From Tamlana sp038148895 (lineage in GTDB: Bacteria; Bacteroidota; Bacteroidia; Flavobacteriales; Flavobacteriaceae): a stretch of DNA of 64,000 nucleotides. Both the position numbers and the translations under genes were made by a program. The notes beneath the pieces were generated by a model, which saw only the letters and a list, made by a program, of their open reading frames with translations, was not told the DNA's origin and did no database searches. The stretch lies in NCBI GenBank assembly GCA_038148895.1, contig JBBVGQ010000001.1. One strand, written 5' to 3'. Below are positions 34,995 to 43,730 of the stretch, piece by piece (position 1 is the first letter of the stretch; each line of letters opens with the position of its first letter).

Positions 34995-35022
34995 GGGTAG
35001 GAAAAAATAAAAGTTAACTGTT
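34995..35022 (+). promoter_or_regulatory. Candidate ECF-sigma promoter, GGGTAGGAA-N14-CTGTT (fecR)
   Basis: GGGTAGGAA (34995-35003), 14 bases, CTGTT (35018-35022), 18 bases before the fecR ATG at 35041. Both blocks and the spacing repeat the element at 33524-33551. Confidence 0.65.
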
Positions 35023-35040
35023 ATATAGTTGAATAAGCAA

Positions 35041-35940
35041 ATGATGAATAGAGAAGAACTCATATCGAAATGGTTGGACAACAACCTAAATGATCAAGAA
35101 CTTAAGGCGTTTAAAAACCTTGAGAACTATGATGATTTAGTGAAGTTAGATACTAGTTTGCAGGCTTTTAAAGTAGATAATTACGATACTTCCAAAGAAC
35201 TGGAAAACGTATTATCTACTATTAAAAGCAAAAAACAAACCAAAACACATTGGTTTAAGCCACTCATGCGCGTTGCTGCCATATTGGCCATTTGTTTTGG
35301 CTTGTATTATTACACGACGACTTTAGATACGACCATTTCAACAGAATATGCTCAAAAAACAACCATAGAATTACCTGATGCATCTAGTGTTTCCCTCAAT
35401 GCTAAATCCATTTTGGTGTTTAATAAAAAGGACTGGAAACTTGACCGTGAAGTTGAACTTCAAGGAGAAGCCTTTTTTAATGTTGCCAAAGGATCATCAT
35501 TTAAGGTAAACACAACATCTGGAACCGTTACGGTTTACGGAACTCAATTTAATGTAAAACATCGGGACAATTATTTTGAGGTTATTTGCTACGAAGGACT
35601 TGTTGGGGTAACCTACAATTCTCAAGAAACAAAATTAAAACCTGGAGACAGTTTTTTAATTATTGATGGGAAAACAATTGCTAAAGAAAAAGAGCACCTC
35701 ACCATGCCTTCGTGGTTAAATAACGCCAGTACATTTACAAGCTTACCTTACAAAGTGGTCATTGCCGAATTTGAAAGACAATACAATGTTGATATTACTT
35801 TATTGGGCATAGATTCCACCCAATTGTTCACAGGTAGTTTTACACACGAAGATATTGATGTTGCTTTAAAATCAATTACCTTACCTTTACATGTAACCTA
35901 TAGTAAAACCAACAATACTATTACATTAAAGCGTGAATAG
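35041..35940 (+). CDS. FecR-type anti-sigma factor
   Basis: 299 residues from the ATG at 35041; an in-frame TTG at 35029 is less likely. A cytoplasmic N-terminal part with REELISKWLDNNLNDQELKAF binds the sigma factor. One membrane helix lies near residues 77-94. The periplasmic FecR domain (IELPDASSVSLNAKSILVFNKKDWKLDREVELQGEAFFNVAKG ... VYGTQFNVKHRDN) is followed by a C-terminal STN-like module (SLPYKVVIAEFERQYNVDI). It relays the state of the downstream receptor to the sigma factor. The stop overlaps the receptor start by 8 bases. Confidence 0.93.
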   Translation: MMNREELISKWLDNNLNDQELKAFKNLENYDDLVKLDTSLQAFKVDNYDTSKELENVLSTIKSKKQTKTHWFKPLMRVAAILAICFGLYYYTTTLDTTISTEYAQKTTIELPDASSVSLNAKSILVFNKKDWKLDREVELQGEAFFNVAKGSSFKVNTTSGTVTVYGTQFNVKHRDNYFEVICYEGLVGVTYNSQETKLKPGDSFLIIDGKTIAKEKEHLTMPSWLNNASTFTSLPYKVVIAEFERQYNVDITLLGIDSTQLFTGSFTHEDIDVALKSITLPLHVTYSKTNNTITLKRE

Positions 35941-38287
35941 AAGCTACATTCTTTCTATTATTTTTTCCCTAATTTTTTTGAATGTTGCCATGTTAAAGGC
36001 CCAGACCATTCAGGAAGAAAAGCAACCGCTTATTGCCATTTTAAAAGTTCTTTCAGAGAGATTTGACGTAAGCTTTTCTTATGTTGATGAAACCATAGAA
36101 GGCAAAGAAGCGCTCATGCCACCTCTAGGTTTTTCTTTGGAAGAAGCTTTGGAATTCCTTAAAATTGAAACCGAATTGGATTTTGAAATTTTGGACAATA
36201 GGTTCATCGTCATTAAAACACAAAAAGAAAGCCAATCAAATTTTATAAGACAAAAACTTAAAGAGGTGGTTGTAACCAATTACCTTACCACAGGTATCAC
36301 AAAATTAAATGATGGATCGCTTACCATAAAACCACAAACTTTTGGTATTCTACCAGGTCTTATTGAACCTGATGTTCTGCAGACTATACAAGCTATTCCG
36401 GGCGTTTTAAGTGCCGATGAAACGGTTTCGAACATTAACGTTCGTGGTGGTACGCACGACCAAAATCTATTGCTTTGGGACGGCATAAAAATGTACCAGT
36501 CCGGACACTTTTTTGGGCTCATTTCTGCCTTTAACCCCTACATTACCAGACGCATAAACGTTTATAAAAATGGCACTCGGGCTAAGTATGGCGATGGTAT
36601 TTCGAGTATTATTGACATGCAATTGCCTGATTACATTGACCAAGAATTTGACGCTGGAATAGGCTTCAATTTAATTAATGGCGACGTTTTTGCTAAAATT
36701 CCGCTGACAAATAAAACCGAGTTGCAACTATCTACCCGGCGTTCTATTACCGATTGGATAAACACTTCAACGTATGACCAATATTTTAAGCGAATTTTTC
36801 AGGATTCAGACTTTAATGTTGCAAAACAAAGTGACGATTTTATTTCACAAAATGAATCGTTTTATTTTTATGATATCACAGCCAAATTCCTCTATGATAT
36901 TTCTAAAAAAGACCATCTTCGCTTTCATTTTTTAAATGTGAACAACAATTTGAACTATGATGAGCAGTCTACCATAAATGACCAAAGCGAGGCTTTAAAC
37001 AGCAAATTAGTACAGAACAATTTAGCTTTAGGGTTGACATATACTAGAGATTGGAGCGACAAGCTCTCAACCACATCACAAATTTATGTTTCCAATTACG
37101 ACTTGGATGCCACAAATTTCGATATTTTAAACAATCAACGCCTCATCCAAGAAAATGAGGTTTATGATGGCTCAGCGAAATTGGACATTAACTACACTGC
37201 CAATCTAAATTTCAATTTTAATGGTGGTTACCAATTTACCGAAGTGGGTATAAGCAATTTAGAAGATGTTAACAACCCCAACTTTAGAAGCTATGTAAAG
37301 GAAGTTTTAAGAACACATGCCATTTATACCGAAAGTCAATTTTTATCGGATAATGCAAAAACACGTCTTAACCTAGGTGGCCGTTTAAACTATATCAGCA
37401 AATTTAACATGATTTTGCCCGAACCCCGATTGAGTTTTAGTCAACGTTTTTTAAGCAATTTTAGATTTGAAGTTTTGGGCGAATATAAAAGTCAGACAAC
37501 CTCGCAGATTATCGATTTGCAAAATGACTTTTTGGGAATTGAAAAACGCCGGTGGGTGCTTTCAAACAACAATACAGAAGTAATTGTTAATGGCAACCAA
37601 ACCATTTACCCTATTCCGGTTTTAAAGAGCAAACAACTTTCAACGGGTATTCATTTCAACAAAAACAAATTACTGGTCAGTGCCGAAACTTACATTAAAA
37701 AAGTTGATGGCATAACCACCCGAAGTCAGGGTTTCCAAAACCAATTTCAGTTTGTTAACGCTATAGGTAGTTACAAAATTAAAGGTGTTGATGTACTGAT
37801 TAACAAACAATTTAGTGATATTGTAAGCAGTTGGATTTCCTACTCGTACAGCACAAACAATTACAAATTTGACAATTTGAACAATGGTAAAGCCTTTCCA
37901 AACAACGTTGATATTACCCATGCCGTAACCTTCGCCGGAACCTACACCAACAACAACATCAAACTGGCTGTGGGACTGAACTGGCACTCCGGAAAACCCA
38001 ACACAGAACCTAGTATTGATGACGACCCAAATGATGACGTCATTACCTATGCCGACCCAAACAGCACCAATCTAGACGATTACTTACGCGCTGATTGCTC
38101 GGCTACATATGCCTTTAATATTTCGGACTCCGCACATGCTACTATTGGAGCATCCGTTTGGAATGTGCTCAACAAAAGAAACATCATCAATACCTACTAC
38201 ACACTTGATAACGAAAATATAGTGAATAAGGTTGAAAATGAGTCCTTAGGTATTACACCTAATGTTTGTTTTAGGGTGAGATTTTAA
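35933..38287 (+). CDS. TonB-dependent receptor with N-terminal STN signalling domain
   Basis: 784 residues from a GTG overlapping the fecR stop. Signal peptide to about residue 23 (KAQ). The STN domain spans about 24-103 (LIAILKVLSERFDVSFSYVDETIEGKEALMPP ... FLKIETELDFEILDNRFIVIKTQ). Then the plug (PGLIEPDVLQTIQAIPGVLSADETVSNINVRGGTHDQNLLLWDGIKMYQSGHFFG) and a long barrel ending VCFRVRF. It lacks the carboxypeptidase-like beta-sandwich common in Bacteroidota receptors and goes straight from STN to plug, like FecA. No SusD-type partner is adjacent. The ligand is unknown; a metal complex is plausible from the transporter in the locus. Confidence 0.93.
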   Translation: MNRSYILSIIFSLIFLNVAMLKAQTIQEEKQPLIAILKVLSERFDVSFSYVDETIEGKEALMPPLGFSLEEALEFLKIETELDFEILDNRFIVIKTQKESQSNFIRQKLKEVVVTNYLTTGITKLNDGSLTIKPQTFGILPGLIEPDVLQTIQAIPGVLSADETVSNINVRGGTHDQNLLLWDGIKMYQSGHFFGLISAFNPYITRRINVYKNGTRAKYGDGISSIIDMQLPDYIDQEFDAGIGFNLINGDVFAKIPLTNKTELQLSTRRSITDWINTSTYDQYFKRIFQDSDFNVAKQSDDFISQNESFYFYDITAKFLYDISKKDHLRFHFLNVNNNLNYDEQSTINDQSEALNSKLVQNNLALGLTYTRDWSDKLSTTSQIYVSNYDLDATNFDILNNQRLIQENEVYDGSAKLDINYTANLNFNFNGGYQFTEVGISNLEDVNNPNFRSYVKEVLRTHAIYTESQFLSDNAKTRLNLGGRLNYISKFNMILPEPRLSFSQRFLSNFRFEVLGEYKSQTTSQIIDLQNDFLGIEKRRWVLSNNNTEVIVNGNQTIYPIPVLKSKQLSTGIHFNKNKLLVSAETYIKKVDGITTRSQGFQNQFQFVNAIGSYKIKGVDVLINKQFSDIVSSWISYSYSTNNYKFDNLNNGKAFPNNVDITHAVTFAGTYTNNNIKLAVGLNWHSGKPNTEPSIDDDPNDDVITYADPNSTNLDDYLRADCSATYAFNISDSAHATIGASVWNVLNKRNIINTYYTLDNENIVNKVENESLGITPNVCFRVRF

Positions 38288-38326
38288 TTTCCACATTTAT
38301 TTCAAAACAAAAAACTCATAGAAAAA

Positions 38327-38358
38327 TTTGCGTAGTCAAATGACTTCATATATATTTG
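38327..38358 (+). promoter_or_regulatory. Promoter of the ArsR-SRPBCC genes (TTTG-N20-TATATTTG)
   Basis: TTTG at 38327-38330, 20 bases, TATATTTG at 38351-38358. The -7 element sits exactly between two direct repeats; start site predicted near 38363. Confidence 0.7.
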
Positions 38359-38376
38359 TAGTCAAATAACTTCATA
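38333..38376 (+). promoter_or_regulatory. Two 18-base direct repeats flanking the -7 element: candidate ArsR operator
   Basis: Copy 1 at 38333-38350 and copy 2 at 38359-38376 (TAGTCAAATrACTTCATA) differ at one base and start 26 bases apart. Each holds the inner palindrome AGTCAAAT/rACTT. They bracket TATATTTG, and copy 2 ends at the ArsR start codon, so a bound regulator would block transcription. Confidence 0.65.
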
Positions 38377-38703
38377 ATGAAATTAAGACGTGATATTTTC
38401 CAAGCGATTGCAGACCCAACAAGAAGATCAATATTAATCCTTTTGGCATCACAAACCATGACCGCTGGTGCCATTGCCAATAATTTTGATGTGGCACGGC
38501 CAACCATTTCCAAGCATATTCAAATTTTAAATGAATGCGAACTTATAGGATCCAGCAAACAAGGTCGTGAGATTTACTACCATATTAAAATGAACAAAAT
38601 GAATGAGGTTGATTTGTGGCTGGATCAATTGCGAAGAATTTGGGAAGATCGCTTTGATAACCTCGACAACTATTTTGCAAAAATTCAAAACAAAAAATCA
38701 TAA
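38377..38703 (+). CDS. ArsR-family transcriptional regulator
   Basis: 108 residues with a winged helix: DIFQAIADPTRRSILILLASQTMTAGAIANNFDVARPTISKHIQILNECELIGSSKQGREIYYHI. No Cys metal-binding pair is present, so it belongs to the group that partners SRPBCC proteins rather than metal sensors. The direct repeats at 38333-38376 are its probable own operator. The SRPBCC gene follows 104 bases downstream. Confidence 0.93.
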   Translation: MKLRRDIFQAIADPTRRSILILLASQTMTAGAIANNFDVARPTISKHIQILNECELIGSSKQGREIYYHIKMNKMNEVDLWLDQLRRIWEDRFDNLDNYFAKIQNKKS

Positions 38704-38807
38704 TTGATTTCTATTTTCAACATAACTAACCAAAAATTAAACACTTTAAAGCAGACATCTCTTAAAAAAATATTGAAAAACAACATTACCCTTAAAAAAC
38801 AATAATT

Positions 38808-39311
38808 ATGCAAACCAACTTATTATTCAATTTCATTGTAAACAAAGAAAACAACACGGTAAATGTGGAGCGTGAATTTGCGGCTAACCTCAATCTAGCA
38901 TGGGATGCTTGGACCAAACCTGAGATACTAGACCAATGGTGGGCACCAAAACCATACAAAACCGTAACCAAGTCTATGGATTTTCGGGAAGGTGGCACGT
39001 GGTTGTATTACATGATAAGTCCTGAAAATGACATTCACTGGTGTAAGAATGATTATTTAAAAATTAATCCAAAAGAAAGCTATACGGGTTTGGATGCCTT
39101 TTGTGATGAAAACGGAAATGAAAACATGGATATGCCCAGAACAAAATGGACCAACACCTTTACCGAAAAGGGAAATAAAACATTAGTGTCTATTGTTGCC
39201 ACTTACGAAAGCCTTGAAGCACTAGAAAGAATAATTGCAATGGGCTTTAAAGAAGGATTTACAATGGCACTTGGCAACCTCGACGAGCTAATACAGACCG
39301 GAAACTTTTAG
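38808..39311 (+). CDS. SRPBCC (AHSA1-like) domain protein
   Basis: 167 residues. The START-like ligand-binding fold is indicated by VEREFAANLNLAWDAWTKPEILDQWWAPKPYKTVTKSMDFREGGTWLYYM and the C-terminal helix LERIIAMGFKEGFTMALGNLDELI. Proteins of this type are very often encoded with an ArsR regulator, as here, and probably bind a small hydrophobic molecule; the ligand is not known. It converges on argS with a 9-base gap. Confidence 0.88.
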   Translation: MQTNLLFNFIVNKENNTVNVEREFAANLNLAWDAWTKPEILDQWWAPKPYKTVTKSMDFREGGTWLYYMISPENDIHWCKNDYLKINPKESYTGLDAFCDENGNENMDMPRTKWTNTFTEKGNKTLVSIVATYESLEALERIIAMGFKEGFTMALGNLDELIQTGNF

Positions 39312-39320
39312 TATTTAACC

Positions 39321-41111
39321 TTACATCCGTTCGGGCACTTGAATACCTAAAAGCCCAAAACCGTTTTTAATGGTGTTTGCAACAGTTTTTGAAAGTTGTA
39401 CCCTAAATGTTTTTTCTGTTTCGGAATCTGCTCCTAAAATAGACACATTTTGGTAGAAGGAATTAAACTCCTTCACCAAATCATAGGTATAATTGGCAAT
39501 TAAGGCTGGGCTATGGTTTTCTGCGGCATTTTGAACAACTTCTGGGAATAATTGTATTTGTTTTAAAAGTTCCTTTTCTTTTGAATGTAACTCTATTGAC
39601 CCTTCGACTGCGCTCAGGGTGACCGCATCGTCAATATTACTTTTACGCAATATTGATTGGATTCGGGCGTAGGTGTATTGAATAAATGGCCCTGTGTTTC
39701 CTTGAAAATCAATCGATTCTTTTGGGTCGAACAAAATGCGCTTTTTGGGATCCACTTTTAAGATGTAATATTTTAAGGCGCCTAAACCGATGATTTTATA
39801 GAGTTCCTGTTTTTCTTCTTCTGAATAACCATCAAGTTTCCCAAGTTCTTCAGAGATTTCTTCGGCGGTTTTGGCCATATCGGCAATTAAATCGTCAGCA
39901 TCAACCACAGTTCCTTCACGGCTTTTCATTTTTCCACTAGGCAAATCCACCATCCCGTAACTTAAATGGTATAAGTTTTTAGCCCAATCGAAACCCAATT
40001 TCTTTAAAATTAAAAACAAAACCTGAAAATGGTAATCTTGCTCATTGCCAACGGTGTAAACCATTCCGCCAACATCCGGATAATCCTTTACACGTTGTAT
40101 TGCCGTACCAATATCTTGGGTCATGTAAACCGCTGTACCATCGGCGCGTTGCACTATTTTTTCGTCGAGTCCATCTTCAGTTAAATCGCACCAAACCGAA
40201 CCATCTTCTCTTTTGTAAAACACACCTGTTTTTAAACCTTCGGCAACAAATTCCTTTCCCAATAAATAGGTATTACTTTCGAAGTACAACGCATCAAAAT
40301 CAACACCTAAATTTTTGTAAGTTTCATTAAAACCGTCATACACCCAACCATTCATTTTTTCCCAAAGGGAAACTGTTTCTTTATCGCCAGCTTCCCATTT
40401 ACGCAACATGTCTTGCGCTTCCAATAAAATAGACGCACTTTTTTTAGCATCTTCTTCTGAACGTCCTTCGGCCAACAAACTTTGAATTTGGTTTTTATAT
40501 TCTTGGTCGAACTTCACATAATAATTACCAACCAATTTATCGCCTTTTAAACCAGTGCTTTCAGGTGTTTCACCATTTCCAAAAAGCTTCCACGCCAACA
40601 TACTTTTACAAATATGAATGCCACGGTCGTTTATAATTTGGGTTTTATACACCTTTTTACCCGAAGCCTTTAAAATTTCGGCAACGCTGTAGCCCAACAA
40701 ATTGTTACGGATATGCCCCAAATGCAGAGGTTTGTTTGTGTTTGGTGAAGAATACTCAACCATAATGGCCTTTTCATTGGCACTTGGCTGTAAAAATCCA
40801 AAAGTTTCATTATCCTTAATTCCATTGAAAAAATTGAGATAATATGAATCGCTTATCTCAATGTTCAAAAACCCTTTTACAACATTAAATGCCTTAACAT
40901 CCTTTGCGTTTTCAACCAAATAGTTACCAATGGTTTCACCAATCTGCACTGGGTTTCCTTTTATAAAACGCAACATGGGAAAAACAACAACTGTAATATC
41001 GCCTGCAAACTCTTTTCTAGTAGACTGAAATTCAACAGATTCCAATGCAACATTGAAACTTGATTTTACAGCTTGTTTCACATAATCTGATAAGGTTTCC
41101 TGAAGGCCCAT
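39321..41111 (-). CDS. argS: Arginyl-tRNA synthetase
   Basis: Charges tRNA(Arg). 596 residues, class I. Visible are the N-terminal Add1 domain, the signature VEYSSPNTNKPLHLGHIRNNLLG (HLGH, near residues 106-120), the KMSKS-equivalent loop (GKMKSREGTVV), and the C-terminal helical anticodon domain ending LLGIQVPERM. A peptide VTLSAVEG near residue 500 is encoded by a short dispersed repeat (39599-39620) inserted in frame, in a surface region before the anticodon domain. Its promoter -7 element is at 41134. Confidence 0.96.
   Translation of the reverse strand: MGLQETLSDYVKQAVKSSFNVALESVEFQSTRKEFAGDITVVVFPMLRFIKGNPVQIGETIGNYLVENAKDVKAFNVVKGFLNIEISDSYYLNFFNGIKDNETFGFLQPSANEKAIMVEYSSPNTNKPLHLGHIRNNLLGYSVAEILKASGKKVYKTQIINDRGIHICKSMLAWKLFGNGETPESTGLKGDKLVGNYYVKFDQEYKNQIQSLLAEGRSEEDAKKSASILLEAQDMLRKWEAGDKETVSLWEKMNGWVYDGFNETYKNLGVDFDALYFESNTYLLGKEFVAEGLKTGVFYKREDGSVWCDLTEDGLDEKIVQRADGTAVYMTQDIGTAIQRVKDYPDVGGMVYTVGNEQDYHFQVLFLILKKLGFDWAKNLYHLSYGMVDLPSGKMKSREGTVVDADDLIADMAKTAEEISEELGKLDGYSEEEKQELYKIIGLGALKYYILKVDPKKRILFDPKESIDFQGNTGPFIQYTYARIQSILRKSNIDDAVTLSAVEGSIELHSKEKELLKQIQLFPEVVQNAAENHSPALIANYTYDLVKEFNSFYQNVSILGADSETEKTFRVQLSKTVANTIKNGFGLLGIQVPERM
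39599..39620. repeat. Dispersed palindromic repeat (type B) inside argS
   Basis: ACCCT and AGGGT enclose TCGACTGCGCTC. It is in frame and adds VTLSAVEG to ArgRS. A degraded relative is at 30181-30209. Confidence 0.65.
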
Positions 41112-41654
41112 TCTACTCGTTTTATTAAGTGTGCAAAGATAGAATTTTTAAATCAAGTTTTTAATGGATTTCTTAAGTAGATTTTCTTAGGGCTTATCAC
41201 AATTACTACTTCATAATGCTGAGGATTTATATAAATTCGAAGACTTATATTCCGCTTATTTAGAAACAAAGGCTATAATCGACACAGAAATTTAAAAAAT
41301 TATAAAATACACATTTTCAATTAGTTACAATTAATTAAAAACAATAAAAGAAAAAGTGTGCATTTCATCGACAAATGCTCCTTTTTTCCATGATTTTTGC
41401 CTTTCGTCTATTGGTCGATTTTGGTCCTTTTTTTTCAATGTCGTTTCAACTAATTTATTGGTATTAAAACGCAGAAATTAGATTATAAAATCACTTTTTT
41501 CAACTTTTGCGTGGTAATGCTATTACTTCCAATCTAGGTTGGATAAAATTAACTAACAAACAATTATAGCTTAAGAAAGCTCTCTTATTTTCCCTCAAAT
41601 TATAAGACACCTTTTAAAGTGTGGCTTTGTTACCGCTGTGATTTAACTTGTTAT
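41112..41654. other. Divergent intergenic region, argS / histidine kinase
   Basis: 543 bases without a gene. The left end has the argS -7 element. The rest is AT-rich with several stop codons in all frames. A small palindrome (AGCTTaagaAAGCT, 41570-41583) lies about 70 bases before the kinase ATG. I see no clear -7 element for the kinase and no RNA gene. Confidence 0.55.
41134..41141 (-). promoter_or_regulatory. argS promoter -7 element TATCTTTG
   Basis: Exact TAnnTTTG on the minus strand, 22 bases before the argS ATG. No TTG at the usual distance. Confidence 0.6.
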
Positions 41655-43724
41655 ATGAGGAGAATAATTACTTTGTTGATGGTACTATCTTTATCTCTTG
41701 GTTTTGCACAAACCAATGATATAGATAGTTTATCTATTGAACTAGCTTTTCAAGATCAAGACTCCTTAAAAGTTGATACTTCCCTGAAGCTTATAAAATC
41801 GTTATACAATATTAATGATTACGACCGTGCCTTAAAGTATGTTATTGAAAGTGAAAAATTATCACATACCCTAAATTACACGGAAGGCATTGCAGAAATT
41901 ACCTATTACAAATCACTAATTTATGCCCATAAAGGAGATTACATAAATGCCATTAGTGGGTATAACAAATCCAAAGACCTTTTCAATAAATTACAAGATA
42001 CGTTAGGTGTTGCAAAAGTAAACAACAGCATTGGGTTGATTGAAATAGAACGTGGCAATTATACTAAAGGTTTACAATTTTCTCTTTTGTCCATAAATGA
42101 ATTGGAAAAAAGAGACCTTAACAAAGACCTTAATTTAGCGTACAGCAACTTAGCGAAAGCTTACTACAACATCAATGATTTCGACAAAGCCACTGAGTTC
42201 TACCTTAAAGCATTGGAAAAGCAAAAACTTTTAAAAGACACCAAGGGCATCAACGAATCTAACTTAAAGCTAGCCGAACTGTATTCGAACAGAAAAGAAC
42301 ACCGAAAGGCCATTGATTACTATCAAAAAGTTTTAAATGGCAATGCAGCTGCAAATGATTCGCTACTAGGACTAGTTTTACCTAAATTAGGTGGTGAATA
42401 CTTAAAGTTCAACGATTATGGCAATGCCACCAAATACCTCATAGATGGCTACAATGTTAATAGAAAAACCAACGATAAGTTAGGTATGCTGTTAACATTA
42501 AACAATTTAGGCGATTTAAACATCAGGCAAGACCGCTTGGGTACTGCTGAAAAGCAACTCATGGAAGCTGGACAAATCGCCAAGGACCTAAATAACAAAA
42601 CCGAATTGCTGAAGCATTATAAATTGCTCAAAACGCTTGATTCTACAAGAAAACAATTTGACCAAGCTTTTATTTGGCAGCGCGAATACTATGAATTAAG
42701 CAATGAATTAAAGGATGAAAAGACAAATTTTAATAGAAATTCTGAACTAGAAGGCTTTGATTTTGGTTCCAATGCAATAGAACCTGAAGTAGTCGGTACA
42801 ACAAGCAACAAGCAACAAGAATTAGCTGAAAAAACAAAATCTGATGAACGCTTAGGCAAATATAAATTAATATTCTACGGACTATTGGCTGCACTTGCCA
42901 TTGTTTCCACCTTTTTAATCTTAATATACTTAAAGCGTAACAGCAACATTAAGTATATGCAGGAACTTGAAGAGAAGAATATTAAAATAGAATTGCAAAA
43001 CGAAGCCTTTTTAGAGCAAACCAAACATCTTGAAAACGTAAATAATGTAAAGGATAAGCTCTTCTCAATTGTATCGCACGATTTAAAAGATTCACTATCC
43101 TCAATAAATGGTTTTATAGATTTACTAAAAGATGGATCCTTGTCAAGAGAGGAATTTGATAATTTAATTCCTGAGTTGAGCGAAAATGCAAATAATGCCT
43201 CACTTCTATTATTCAATTTATTGAATTGGTCTAAATCGCAAATGCAATCTCTAGAGCCTAAACCGAGTTTATTCGACGTCCAAGAAGTATTTGAGGACAA
43301 GGTAAAACTTATTGAGCCTCGCATGGAAAATAAGGGCATCACTTTGGTAGATCATTCTTTACGCGATTTTGCCTATGCTGACAGAAGTATGTTTGAAATC
43401 GTTATTCAAAACCTATTGGCCAATGCCTTAAAATTCTGTAAACGAGGCGATACCATTACCATTTCAAACCATATTAGTAACGGAAGTTGCATTGTAAGTG
43501 TTGCCGATACGGGTGTTGGTATTTCTAAGCAAAATATGGAAAAGCTATTCAAAAATAGTTCGTTTACCACTATGGGCACCGATAACGAAAAAGGCACGGG
43601 CTTAGGCTTATCCATCTGCAAGGAGCTTGTTGAACTCAACAATGGCAAAATTTGGGTTGAAAGCACCCAAGGGGTAGGCAGTACTTTTTACGTACAGTTA
43701 CCAAAATCTAGGCCTTCAGAATAG
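41655..43724 (+). CDS. Sensor histidine kinase with periplasmic TPR domain
   Basis: Start placed at the ATG at 41655, which gives a proper signal peptide (MRRIITLLMVLSLSLGFAQ); an upstream in-frame ATG at 41619 would add a non-signal extension. The 689-residue product has TPR repeats over about 50-370 (for example AYSNLAKAYYNINDFDKATEFYLKALEKQK). A membrane helix lies at about 408-428, then a short coiled coil. The phosphoacceptor is His475 in IVSHDLKDSLSSI. The HATPase motifs are NLLANALKFC, ADTGVGIS and GTGLGLSICKELV. Typical of Bacteroidota TPR-kinases. No response regulator gene is adjacent. Confidence 0.92.
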   Translation: MRRIITLLMVLSLSLGFAQTNDIDSLSIELAFQDQDSLKVDTSLKLIKSLYNINDYDRALKYVIESEKLSHTLNYTEGIAEITYYKSLIYAHKGDYINAISGYNKSKDLFNKLQDTLGVAKVNNSIGLIEIERGNYTKGLQFSLLSINELEKRDLNKDLNLAYSNLAKAYYNINDFDKATEFYLKALEKQKLLKDTKGINESNLKLAELYSNRKEHRKAIDYYQKVLNGNAAANDSLLGLVLPKLGGEYLKFNDYGNATKYLIDGYNVNRKTNDKLGMLLTLNNLGDLNIRQDRLGTAEKQLMEAGQIAKDLNNKTELLKHYKLLKTLDSTRKQFDQAFIWQREYYELSNELKDEKTNFNRNSELEGFDFGSNAIEPEVVGTTSNKQQELAEKTKSDERLGKYKLIFYGLLAALAIVSTFLILIYLKRNSNIKYMQELEEKNIKIELQNEAFLEQTKHLENVNNVKDKLFSIVSHDLKDSLSSINGFIDLLKDGSLSREEFDNLIPELSENANNASLLLFNLLNWSKSQMQSLEPKPSLFDVQEVFEDKVKLIEPRMENKGITLVDHSLRDFAYADRSMFEIVIQNLLANALKFCKRGDTITISNHISNGSCIVSVADTGVGISKQNMEKLFKNSSFTTMGTDNEKGTGLGLSICKELVELNNGKIWVESTQGVGSTFYVQLPKSRPSE

Positions 43725-43730
43725 AATACA

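Noticed and set aside
41570..41583. AGCTT-AAGCT palindrome before the histidine kinase
   Set aside because: A five-base arm palindrome in AT-rich DNA is too weak to call an operator.
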